This document shows, piece after piece, positions 17,012 through 25,800 of a DNA stretch of 34,164 bases (position 1 is its first letter; each line of letters opens with the position of its first letter). This DNA comes from Westiellopsis prolifica IICB1 (GTDB lineage Bacteria; Cyanobacteriota; Cyanobacteriia; Cyanobacteriales; Nostocaceae). The notes below the pieces were generated by a model. It did no database searches and was not told the DNA's origin. It saw only the letters and a list, made by a program, of their open reading frames with translations. A program made the translations under genes and the position numbers. The stretch spans positions 1-34,164 of the forward strand of contig NZ_NAPS01000008.1 in the NCBI RefSeq assembly GCF_004323185.1. The letters run 5' to 3'.

Positions 17012-17415
17012 GATATTTGTTGGATAGTAATGTTTGCGCTCGTTATCTCAATGGTAGGTCACTGGCAATTAGGGAGCGTTTACGAGCAACAAATATTGCA
17101 GATATTGCTGTGTGTTCTGTGGTCAAAGGCGAGTTATTTTATGGTGCAATAAAGAGCAATAATCCTGAGAAAACTTTATCTAGACAGCAAGAGTTTCTCA
17201 AGTTGTTTGTTTCGCTGCCGTTCGATGATTCTGCTGCCCTCGTTTACGGAAGAATCCGTGCAGAATTGTCAGCTAATGGTACTCCTATTGGGCCTAATGA
17301 TTTCCAGATTGCAGCTATTGCGATGGCGAATAATTTAATATTAGTTACGCATAATACACGAGAATTTAATCGAGTTAATGGGTTGCAGATTGAGGATTGG
17401 GAGGAAGAGAGTTGA
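17008..17415 (+). CDS. vapC: VapC-type PIN-domain toxin
   Basis: A 135-residue PIN-domain ribonuclease that would cleave RNA when not neutralised by the antitoxin. Visible acidic site residues are D6 (LLDSN), E42 (KGELFYG) and D98 (GPNDFQIAA); the fourth position falls in THNTREF (114-120), the usual motif of this subgroup. The start is GTG, coupled to the antitoxin stop. The stop TGA overlaps the TTG start of hsdS (TTGA, 17412-17415). The pair therefore sits inside the restriction operon rather than next to it. Confidence 0.88.
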   Translation: MRYLLDSNVCARYLNGRSLAIRERLRATNIADIAVCSVVKGELFYGAIKSNNPEKTLSRQQEFLKLFVSLPFDDSAALVYGRIRAELSANGTPIGPNDFQIAAIAMANNLILVTHNTREFNRVNGLQIEDWEEES

Positions 17416-19001
17416 GTATTGATGAATTTGATAAAAATTTGCCTGAATGTTGGGAAATAGTAACTATTGGAGAAATTACTTTACCTTACGAAACAGAACA
17501 ACCAGCAAAACAGCCAGAGACAGAGTTTAAATATATTGATATTGGTTCGATTGATAATTCTACCCAAGAAATCACAAATATAAAAACCTTTTTAGGTAAA
17601 GATGCTCCTTCGCGTGCGCGTCGAATAGTTAGAAAAGATGATATTTTATTTTCTACAGTTAGAACTTATTTAAAAAATATAGCGCGTGTACCTGCTGAAC
17701 TTGACGGTGTTTTAACTTCCACTGGTATTGCTGTTCTTCGATGTAGTTCAGGAATTGACAGTAACTTTCTTTTTTATTCTGTCGTGTCTGATAAATTCAT
17801 TCGTAAAATCAGCAGCACAATGGACGGCACACTATATCCAGCAGTGACGGATACTGATGTTACGTCTGCTGCAATTGTTATCCCACCCCTCAATGAACAA
17901 CGCCGGATAGTTGCGAAAATAGAGGCACTGAAGGCTAGGAGTCAGCGAGTGAAGGAGGAGCTTGAGGATATTCCTCAACTGCTAGACCAGTTCCGTCAAT
18001 CTGTCCTCGCCGCCGCCTTTCGTGGCGACCTCACTGCTGATTGGCGGGAGCAGAACAGTAATGTTGAACCTGCTGAGGTGTTGTTTGAGAAGATTCAAGA
18101 AAAGCGTAAAAAATGGTATGAAGAAGAATGCAGAAAAGCAGAGGAAGAAGGTAGAAAGAAACCTAAAGACTCCAGGAAAAATAAAAAATCCACTCATACA
18201 TCTATAGAAATTAATGATATTCCAGATACTTGGTCTATTGCCAGATTAGAAGATATTTCATATTTAGTTACTGATGGAACTCATCAAACACCTAAATATC
18301 AAACAGAAGGAGTACCATTCTTATCAGTTAAAAATGTACGTCCTTTTGTTGTTAAAGATGAGGACATCAAGTTTATTTCTGAGAAAGAGTACCAAGAAAT
18401 TAATGCTCGATGCAATCCAGAGAAAGGGGATATACTTTACACAAAAGTAGGTGCTACTTTTGGTTATGCTGCTATTAATCAGTTAGATTATTCATTTAGT
18501 ATATTTGTCAGTTTAGCCCTTATAAAACCAGTTAATCCATATTTCTCAAGTCAATATGCTGAAGCCATAATGAATTCTGAAATTGTATTTTCTCAAGCTA
18601 GACAGCGAGTTACTGGAATAGGCACACCCGACTTACATCTTATCGAGATACGAGATTTTAGAATTCCTTTGCCTCCATTAGAAGAACAACAAGAAATCGT
18701 TAATCGGGTTCATACATTTTTGAAGGTTGTCAATCGTATTGAACAACAATACCAACAAGCCAAAGCCAACCTAGACCAACTCGACCAATCAATCCTAGCC
18801 AAAGCCTTTCGCGGCGAACTCGTACCCCAAGACCCCGACGACGAACCCGCATCCGTTCTACTAGAACACATCCGCGCAGAACGCGCCAAACTCCAAACCA
18901 AAACAGCTAAAAAATCCACCACCAAAACCAGCGCACGACGCACCAAAAAAACACAACCACAACAGGAAGAATCGGTGCAGCTAGAACTAGGCTTAGAGTA
19001 G
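17412..19001 (+). CDS. hsdS: Type I restriction specificity subunit
   Basis: About 529 residues. It recognises the two halves of the target sequence and positions M and R subunits. Two target-recognition domains are each closed by the conserved dimer-helix entry (IPPLNEQRRIVAKIEAL around residue 160 and LPPLEEQQEIVNRV around residue 425), followed by AAFRGDL and AKAFRGELVPQDPDDEPA. The start is TTG at 17412, 8 bases after GGAGG inside the vapC end; the TTG at 17397 lacks this. The C-terminus is a Lys/Thr-rich tail. The middle linker (about 205-265) is unusually rich in K and E. Recognition sequence cannot be read from the protein by eye. Confidence 0.93.
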   Translation: MSIDEFDKNLPECWEIVTIGEITLPYETEQPAKQPETEFKYIDIGSIDNSTQEITNIKTFLGKDAPSRARRIVRKDDILFSTVRTYLKNIARVPAELDGVLTSTGIAVLRCSSGIDSNFLFYSVVSDKFIRKISSTMDGTLYPAVTDTDVTSAAIVIPPLNEQRRIVAKIEALKARSQRVKEELEDIPQLLDQFRQSVLAAAFRGDLTADWREQNSNVEPAEVLFEKIQEKRKKWYEEECRKAEEEGRKKPKDSRKNKKSTHTSIEINDIPDTWSIARLEDISYLVTDGTHQTPKYQTEGVPFLSVKNVRPFVVKDEDIKFISEKEYQEINARCNPEKGDILYTKVGATFGYAAINQLDYSFSIFVSLALIKPVNPYFSSQYAEAIMNSEIVFSQARQRVTGIGTPDLHLIEIRDFRIPLPPLEEQQEIVNRVHTFLKVVNRIEQQYQQAKANLDQLDQSILAKAFRGELVPQDPDDEPASVLLEHIRAERAKLQTKTAKKSTTKTSARRTKKTQPQQEESVQLELGLE

Positions 19002-19145
19002 CGAAGACAAATTAGCGATCGCGCCAACTCAATAAATCATCCTCTCACACCAGAACTTGACACCCTCTATTTATCGCCCAAAAGCAACCAGAGCAAGCAT
19101 TTCACCCTAAATCGCGGAATGTCCCTGAATCCCTGCCAAACCTCT

Positions 19146-19218
19146 AAAAAGCTAAAAAGCTAATTTTAGCTAAAGTCAAAAAGCTAATTTTACAAAAAGC
19201 TAAAAAGATAATTAGCTA
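19146..19218. repeat. AGCT-cored repeat array upstream of parA; candidate centromere
   Basis: Four exact copies of AAAAAGCTA occur at 19146-19154, 19154-19162, 19178-19186 and 19194-19202, with related TTTAGCTAAA and ATTAGCTAAAT units in between and at 19211-19218. A further GGCTAATTT lies at about 19262. Spacing is 8-24 bases. Direct repeats just upstream of parA are the usual parS/parC and operator layout for small-partner partition systems. The rest of the 19002-19291 gap holds one HIP1 site and a very AT-rich leader. Confidence 0.6.
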
Positions 19219-19291
19219 AATTTATTAATTGACAAAATAATCAAATGAGTTTAAGTTAATTGGCTAATTTAATAAAATACTAAAAATATAT

Positions 19292-20071
19292 ATGTTGACG
19301 ATTACCGTAAGCTCCTTGAGTGGCGGACAGGGTAAGACAACAACATCACTATTCCTTGGTCGGCTGCTATCACGCCAGGGGTTGCCCACCTTGATGCTAG
19401 ACTCCGACCCCCAACATAATCTCACCACCTATCTGGGTTTTGAGTTAGAACCCAACCAACCAACACTATTGGAATTTCTCAAAAAAACAGTCGCACCCTC
19501 TGACTGCATTTACCCAACACAAGACAACGACAACTTATTTCTTATCCCCGCCGACGACCAACTTGATACCGTACAAGATTATTTATCTAACAGTGGAGTT
19601 GGTGCAACCTTACTCAAGCGGCGATTGGAAGCCGTCAGCAAAATTTTCAAAGTGTGCATTATCGATGCCCCACCTCAGCGATCGCAAATTTGTTTGACAG
19701 TGATCGGCGCAGCAGATTTTTTGATTATCCCCGCCGAAGCATCGGTTAAAGGTTATGGTTCCCTGGTGCGGACGTTGGATTTACTTAGTGGCTTGCGAGA
19801 TGTCGGTGCAACGAATGCTCAAGTATTAGGCGTTTTACCTTTCCGAGATCGCTGGTTTGGTAACACCCAAGCCCAAGAAAGTCGGGCGGCTGTAGATGGA
19901 ATGCGTGACGAAGTTGGCGAGGGGTTAGTTATACCCTCAATCCGTGAATCAGAACGCTATAAACAAGCCATCAACAAACGTACAACTTTGAGTGAGTTGG
20001 GATATACCGACTTGGAATATCCATTTGAAATTTTAATTGAGAAAATTCAGGCTTCACTTGGGGGTAAATAA
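19292..20071 (+). CDS. ParA-like partition ATPase lacking the signature lysine
   Basis: A 259-residue P-loop ATPase that would drive plasmid segregation. The Walker A region reads LSGGQGKTTT, with S10 where ParA/MinD proteins have the signature lysine of KGGxGKT; the P-loop lysine K15 is present. Other ParA features are kept: LMLDSDPQHNLT (about 35-46), CIIDAPP (about 122-128) and the adenine-side IIPAEASVKGYG. No DNA-binding N-terminal extension is present, so it is a small (type Ib-like) ParA. The ATG follows an AT-rich leader without a clear ribosome site. The downstream gene starts two bases after its stop. Confidence 0.85.
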   Translation: MLTITVSSLSGGQGKTTTSLFLGRLLSRQGLPTLMLDSDPQHNLTTYLGFELEPNQPTLLEFLKKTVAPSDCIYPTQDNDNLFLIPADDQLDTVQDYLSNSGVGATLLKRRLEAVSKIFKVCIIDAPPQRSQICLTVIGAADFLIIPAEASVKGYGSLVRTLDLLSGLRDVGATNAQVLGVLPFRDRWFGNTQAQESRAAVDGMRDEVGEGLVIPSIRESERYKQAINKRTTLSELGYTDLEYPFEILIEKIQASLGGK

Positions 20072-20073
20072 AA

Positions 20074-20529
20074 ATGTCAGATAACGTACTCAACCAACTA
20101 CGCAACAAACGCAATCGCCCCACAGTTGAACCACGTCAGGATGCACTCGTTCCCAAAGTACAACCCTCACCCCAAGCAGAAGAACAAAACTCACCACAGG
20201 AAATCAGCCCAGTTACCGAAGCAACCAATCCAACTGCTACACCAGCAGACACAATTGCCGAACTAATCGCCGAACTTGAAAAATACCCTGAAACCCGACG
20301 ACATTCAGCAATAGTTTTAGAAAAAGACCTCGACCAAGAACTAACACGTTTTTGTAAAGACAGAGGCATCACAGTTGAGGTATTTCTAGAAGCTGCTTGG
20401 ACTTTTGTTAGTGCAGATAACGCACTTTTAGAAAAAATTACCACAGAAGCCAAGCGCCGCTACGACCAACGTAAGCGAGTGGGTCAAATTAAACGATTAA
20501 TAACTATGTTGAGTAACTCGTCAAAGTAA
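20074..20529 (+). CDS. Small partition partner with ribbon-helix-helix-like C-terminus
   Basis: A 151-residue protein. The first 60 or so residues are Pro/Gln/Glu-rich and probably flexible. Residues about 75-115 (RHSAIVLEKDLDQELTRFCK, then GITVEVFLEAAWTFV) look like the strand-helix-helix of CopG/ParG-type DNA-binding proteins. A basic tail follows. Being the second gene of a two-gene parA unit with repeats upstream, it is the likely centromere-binding partner and repressor. It is not a classical ParB. Confidence 0.65.
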   Translation: MSDNVLNQLRNKRNRPTVEPRQDALVPKVQPSPQAEEQNSPQEISPVTEATNPTATPADTIAELIAELEKYPETRRHSAIVLEKDLDQELTRFCKDRGITVEVFLEAAWTFVSADNALLEKITTEAKRRYDQRKRVGQIKRLITMLSNSSK

Positions 20530-20731
20530 TAGATGTTGAGAGGGCGCGAGCGAGCGCTGTACTGGAATAAGGTCTAATTGGTACTGCAAAAACAAGGTTT
20601 TTTGGAACCCTTGCAGCCTGCCGATGGTGTAGAGTGCAAGATAAAACTTGTATAGTTTGTACTCAACGGATTACCAATTGACACCCGACTATTTCCGTAA
20701 TCAATATCTGACTTCTGATTGAATGTAAAGA

Positions 20732-20759
20732 TTGATGCTGACACCTACTGAGGTATGAT
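20732..20759 (+). promoter_or_regulatory. Possible promoter of the recombinase gene
   Basis: TTGATG (20732-20737) and TATGAT (20754-20759) are 16 bases apart, about 50 bases before the start codon at 20808. The rest of the 278-base gap after the partition genes shows no gene and no clear terminator. Confidence 0.35.
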
Positions 20760-20807
20760 ACTTGTTATCGGAAACGCGCATTATCAATTACGTATTAGTA
20801 AGCACTT

Positions 20808-21938
20808 ATGCCTAATGAACCACGTAGGGTCGAGATAGTCTCGCATTTTGGACAAACTCAGGAGCCGAGCGTTATTAATTCCTCGACTAACTGTGATGCT
20901 CAACAAATTAACGACGACAACTCGGCTGTTTTTTCCAGTCTTTCCCCTGTTAAAGTATCGTTAGAGGCGTGTTTGGATGCGCCGATCACTAGATATTTTG
21001 ACGCACAGCTTGACAAAGACCCGGATGTGTTGGCGCAGCTGTTGGCAGACAAGCGCAACCCCAATACTCGGCGTGCTTATGAGAAGGATATTCGGGATTT
21101 TTTTGTGAAGATGACTGGTTTAGAGGCAACTGGTGATAGTGTGTTGGAGTTTTTGCACTTGCAGCGAGAGCAGGCGGTGATGGTGGTGCTGAAATATAAG
21201 GCGAAACTGATAGCGTCTGGAGTGCGGGAGGCGACAATTAATCGGCGATTGGCAGCGATAAAGTCGTTGGCGAAGATGGGGCGCAAGTTGGGGGTGTGCA
21301 ACTATTCCCTAGAGGATGTGTCGGGGGAGAAGGTTAAGGCGTACCGGGATACGCGGGGGGTTGATAGCAAAGCGATAGCAAAAGCCGTACAGCAATTTGA
21401 TAGGGAGACGTTGATTGGTAAACGCAACTATGCAATTTTTATGGTGTTGTGGGGTTTAGCGTTGCGTCGCCAGGAAATATGTCAATTAAATGTGGGTGAT
21501 TTTGATTTTTATGGACGCAAGTTAAGAATTTTGGGGAAGGGTAAGGGAACGAATGAAGAGTATTTAGATATGTCCAAGGATGTGGCGAATGCAATAGCTT
21601 TTTGGTTAATTGCTAGGGGGGATTTGAATCCTAATTTACCAATTTTTACAGCGTTAGATTTTCATAATAAAGGGCATAGATTGACTACGGATGCCATTTA
21701 TAAAATAGTGTCTCAGGCTTTTAAGAAGGCAGGGGTGAAGAAACCCATGTCACCGCACCGGGTAAGGCATTCAGCGATTACGGCGGCGCTTGATGCAACT
21801 GATGGGAATATCAGAAAGGTGCAGAAGTTAAGCCGTCATGCTGACCCCAGAACGTTGATGATTTATGACGATAATCGGAATAAAGATTTGTGGGAAATGT
21901 CGGAGTTGTTGACGGGAATGTTGAAGGATTCCGAGTGA
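20808..21938 (+). CDS. Tyrosine recombinase / integrase
   Basis: A 376-residue site-specific recombinase. The catalytic set is complete: R220 (ALRRQE), a lysine in GKGKGTNEE (about 245), H317 and R320 in SPHRVRH, H344 (LSRHADP) and the nucleophile Y353 (MIYDDN). An N-terminal SAM-like core-binding domain (about 75-180) contains PNTRRAYEKDIRDF. The first 60 residues are an unusual hydrophilic extension. It stands alone after the partition genes, suggesting a resolvase role for plasmid multimers or an integrase role; no attachment site could be recognised. Confidence 0.92.
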   Translation: MPNEPRRVEIVSHFGQTQEPSVINSSTNCDAQQINDDNSAVFSSLSPVKVSLEACLDAPITRYFDAQLDKDPDVLAQLLADKRNPNTRRAYEKDIRDFFVKMTGLEATGDSVLEFLHLQREQAVMVVLKYKAKLIASGVREATINRRLAAIKSLAKMGRKLGVCNYSLEDVSGEKVKAYRDTRGVDSKAIAKAVQQFDRETLIGKRNYAIFMVLWGLALRRQEICQLNVGDFDFYGRKLRILGKGKGTNEEYLDMSKDVANAIAFWLIARGDLNPNLPIFTALDFHNKGHRLTTDAIYKIVSQAFKKAGVKKPMSPHRVRHSAITAALDATDGNIRKVQKLSRHADPRTLMIYDDNRNKDLWEMSELLTGMLKDSE

Positions 21939-22002
21939 GAAAAATTAATAAATTGATTTGTTATAGTAGATTACTCTTATTCAATAATTGGTATCAAGAC
22001 TC

Positions 22003-22542
22003 ATGGATTTAGAAGAAATTTATCCAATAACTTTGAAGTATCAACCCTTTCGTGACGAGGATTGGCGAGTAGTAGAAGAGGAGTCAGACTATGTTCATAG
22101 AATGCAAAAGGGAGTTCTCTCAAATTGGCCAGAAGAACTATTAAAGGAGTGGTTATATCGTCATGCTAGCTGCATGGAAGACTATGCATTTCTCAATTTA
22201 GAAAGATTAAAATTTAATTTAGAGACTTGGCCGCTTGAGCAGATTCCAGGACGAGAAGCTTTTAATGATGAAAGTTTTTACGACAGATTCCAGAATGTTG
22301 AGGAACGGGCAGAAGATATGGATGACTGGCTTGCTCGCTATATGTTGCAAGAGGGGACATGGAATACTCCTATTGTATTACTTGATAATCAAGGTCAACA
22401 TGAGTTTATAACGGAAGTTTTATTAAAACAGCCTTATCATTTATTAGAAGGTCATAGACGCTTATCGTTCTTAAACGGTTTAAGACGTTTGAATAAAGCT
22501 CGTCCACATCATCAAGTTTGGCTCACTAAAATACATACTTAA
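22003..22542 (+). CDS. Hypothetical protein with ParB-box-like motif
   Basis: A 179-residue acidic protein, starting at ATG 22003 (an upstream in-frame TTG at 21988 is less likely). The C-terminal third reads TWNTPIVLLDNQG, then PYHLLEGHRRLSFLNGLRR, close to the 'value plus EGxRRL' pattern of ParB/Srx-fold nucleotide-binding domains. The N-terminal two thirds are helical and Trp/Glu-rich, unrelated to anything I recognise. It precedes the large STAND-type gene, from which it is separated by a gene remnant on the other strand. Function unknown; a role with the neighbouring defence genes is only suggested by position. Confidence 0.6.
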   Translation: MDLEEIYPITLKYQPFRDEDWRVVEEESDYVHRMQKGVLSNWPEELLKEWLYRHASCMEDYAFLNLERLKFNLETWPLEQIPGREAFNDESFYDRFQNVEERAEDMDDWLARYMLQEGTWNTPIVLLDNQGQHEFITEVLLKQPYHLLEGHRRLSFLNGLRRLNKARPHHQVWLTKIHT

Positions 22543-22551
22543 TTATGTAGC

Positions 22552-22761
22552 CTAGCAAAAAGGATTTGCTTTAGCCCATCTCATGACAGCCTTCTCAAGT
22601 GGATCTAAGCGAGACTCAACAGATTTATACCAGTGTTTTCTGACAGATGATGACTGTGGATGCCAGAAAAGCTCGACGTGGCCAATCCGACTCAGAAAAT
22701 AGATTTCTTCATTGAGACTGAAACCAATGCTGCTGCTCCGGCTCGATACCTCAATGGGGAG
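22552..22761 (-). pseudogene. Coding remnant on minus strand, no start codon
   Basis: Most of the 280-base gap is an open minus-strand frame of 69 codons ending at TAG 22552-22554. It reads protein-like (SSSIGFSLNEEIYFLSRIGH, VELFWHPQSS, LDPLEKAVMRWAKANPFC) but is closed upstream by an in-frame stop at 22762 and contains no ATG, GTG or TTG before the tenth codon from the end. It looks like the 3' part of a gene whose 5' end was lost. Parent not recognised. Confidence 0.5.
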
Positions 22762-22822
22762 TCATAAGATATATTTGTAAAATTTACTGTGAAGCATCAA
22801 TTGCTTGCATTTATTAAATAAG

Positions 22823-25800
22823 ATGAGTAATCAGCTTTTTCATGCACTGCAAAAACTTAGGCCATCAGGAGTACAAGGCTTCGAGGGACTAGTTGCTCAA
22901 TTGTTAGAAGCTCTAACTGGACGACGTTTCTATCTAGCTAAATCAGGTTCTCAAGAAGGACGTGATATGAGTTCTCGTCATTATGACTCGAACGTCATAG
23001 CAGTAGAATGCAAACGTTACCTAAATACAACTAATCTTAATGAGCGAGAACTATTAGGAGAATTAGTTCAAGCTAGGAATTCAATTCCAGATTTAGATAT
23101 TTGGGTACTGGTTGCTACTCGTGAGGTTGATTCAAAATTAATTGATAACTTAACTAATCAAGCACTAAATCTCGGTATACACTTTGAAGTTATTGCAGAA
23201 GGTATTGAAAATCCAGATTCATTAGAAATATTATGTGGTTGTTCACCAAATATAGTAATTAATTTTTTACAATCCGAATCCATTATTCCATCAAATCAAG
23301 TGCAAGAATTGAAAAAATATTTGAATAATGTTGCAATTCATCCTCAATTCCAGATAAAAAAAGAACTATTAAAATCTAAATTTTGTTCAGTAATTATAGG
23401 ATATGACAATTGGCGATTCAAACAAAATCAGCATTTTTTGGATTGCTTGAAATTAGAGATTAAATCTCATGCTGCTTTTGGACAACCTATAAATGTTCTC
23501 AGTAATGATGTAAGATTTATTGAACGAAAGGAACTGCTAGACAAATTAGATAGTTGGTATTCAAACTGGGGAAATAATAAAAAAATATTTACACTTCTAG
23601 GGGAAGAAGGTGATGGAAAGACATGGGGAATAGCTCATTGGTTAGGAATAAAGATACAGCAGTCTAATTTATTCCCTGCTGTCGCTTTTTTATCATCAAA
23701 TAAAATTAGTAACCATAACCCATTAATCCTATTTTCTAATATTCTTGAACAGAAGCTAAGTTTGCAATACGAACATTGTAAAAAACGTGTAGAACGCTGG
23801 TTTAATAACTCAAGTGATAATGTTCCAAGACTGCTGCTGGTGTTAGATGGTATTAATGAACGTTATGATTCTTCATGCTGGAGAGATTTTTTAGTCCAAC
23901 TTTGCGAATCCTTATGGTATCAAAATATAGCAATAATAATCACTTGCCGTAATGAATATTGGCAACGAAAATTTGATCATCTAAGTTTTTTAAAAAATCA
24001 TATCCATAAATATCCTATCTCATCTTATAATAACAATGAACTAACAGAAGCATTAAAACATCATCAATTAAGCCGTTCTGACTTTTCAAATGAACTGTTA
24101 AAACTACTTTGTAAACCACGCTATTTTAATCTGATGCTCAAGCATCATAAAAGTATTGAAATTAGTGGAGAGATAACTGTTGAACGATTGATTTATGAAG
24201 ATTGGAAAGATAGGATTGAAAGAAAGGGGATTACATTAGATGACGATAAATTTCGGGGATTAATTAGAGATTTAGCCGAAAAAACTCAAGAAAAAAATAA
24301 AAAATATTTACGGGATAGAGATATAGAAGAAAATTTATCATTTATATTTAACAAATCTGAAGTTTTTGAGGAGCTTATAACTGGAGGTATTCTTAGAAAT
24401 AAAGAAAATAAAAATCAAATTGTTCCAGAATTTTTACATTATGGATTAGGTTTATTATTAGTTAATCAACTAGAAGAAAGTATTGAGCAAAGTGGTAAAA
24501 ATCCAGAAGAAATAATTGCTGAGTGGATAGAGCCACAGGCTGAAATGGATACTAAAGCAAAAATTTGTCACTATGCCAGTTTAATTGCTCTTACTGACCC
24601 CAATCTTCCGCTAAAAGCAAAAACTGCTTTGCTAAATGCCTGGATTAGTAGTCGTAATCCAGGACTAGATATTGAGAAAGAATTTATTGCATATTTGCCT
24701 TGTGATCCTTATGCGTACATTGATTTGGCAGAGATTATAGGATCTGATACATTTCAAAATCCTTGGGCAGAAGAATTACTAAAACGTGCTTTCATGAAAT
24801 GGAAGGAATATAGCAACATATTAGAAATTCTTTCAAAGGCACTAGAGAAGTGGTTAGGATTTTTAAATTGCGACGGTTTTTCACTTCAACGCAATCCGTC
24901 AGTGAGCATAGAGGAAATCAGACACGAAATTAATGAACGGGCAGGACAGGAATTAAAACCAGGAAATTTTATATTTCAGGGTTACAACTTAACAGTAATT
25001 GAAGATGATGGACTACTCCGCCTTGGAAGACTTGCGCTAGCATTAATCTCTCGTCTGCCCAGACAAAATTTTGTTAGGGCTATTGCCACAGGAATTCTGG
25101 CAGAGGAAATTATGGGCTTTCCCAACAAAGGCGATTTGTTTAATTGGGTGTTTCGTACTGCTCCTCAAACAGTATGGCATGAAATTAAATCAGAGGTTGA
25201 ACAACTTCTTGCATCGCAGAGTAGAGTAGCTAAAAAGGCTGCTTATCGGCTATTGTCATATGAAGGAAGTCAGGAAGCCTATCGACTTCTACAGACATTA
25301 CCTACAGACCTTTTTCCAGCTAATACATACGACCCTTGTGATTTATATATTCAATGGAGTCAAGATAATTATGAAAACTGCATACATAGAACTGACTTGA
25401 CACCTGATTGGATAGCTGGATGTATAAAATCAATTTGTATTAATCCAGAGTTAGTAGTTCCCGATGATCTTGGTAAACGCCTTGAAGTATTAGTAAACCA
25501 AATTTCAATTAACTCAATTTGGTCTACATACTGGAGTGAATCAAATAATTTTAAATTAGATCAATTTGAACCTACTCTGTGTGCCTATGCACCGTATAGT
25601 ATAGCTGATTTAGTTAGGCAAATTATACGAAATATCGCGCAGCGAACAGGAATAAGCTTGCGACAACTGAGCTTTCATATATTGGAAAATTATCTGATTC
25701 TTGATTCAGAAGAAAAAAACAATATTTATCAGGCTTGGCAGAATTTTGAGCAAAACTGTAATACGGGAAGTGATTTGGACAATCTAGCTGAAGCTTATCT

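Noticed and set aside
19146-19218. CRISPR array as an explanation for the repeats
   Set aside because: Repeat units are only 9-11 bases, spacers are short and irregular, and no cas gene is nearby.
19292-20529. Classical ParA/ParB system
   Set aside because: The partner is only 151 residues with a ribbon-helix-helix-like C-terminus and lacks the ParB nucleotide-binding box, so a ParG/Omega-like partner is the better reading.
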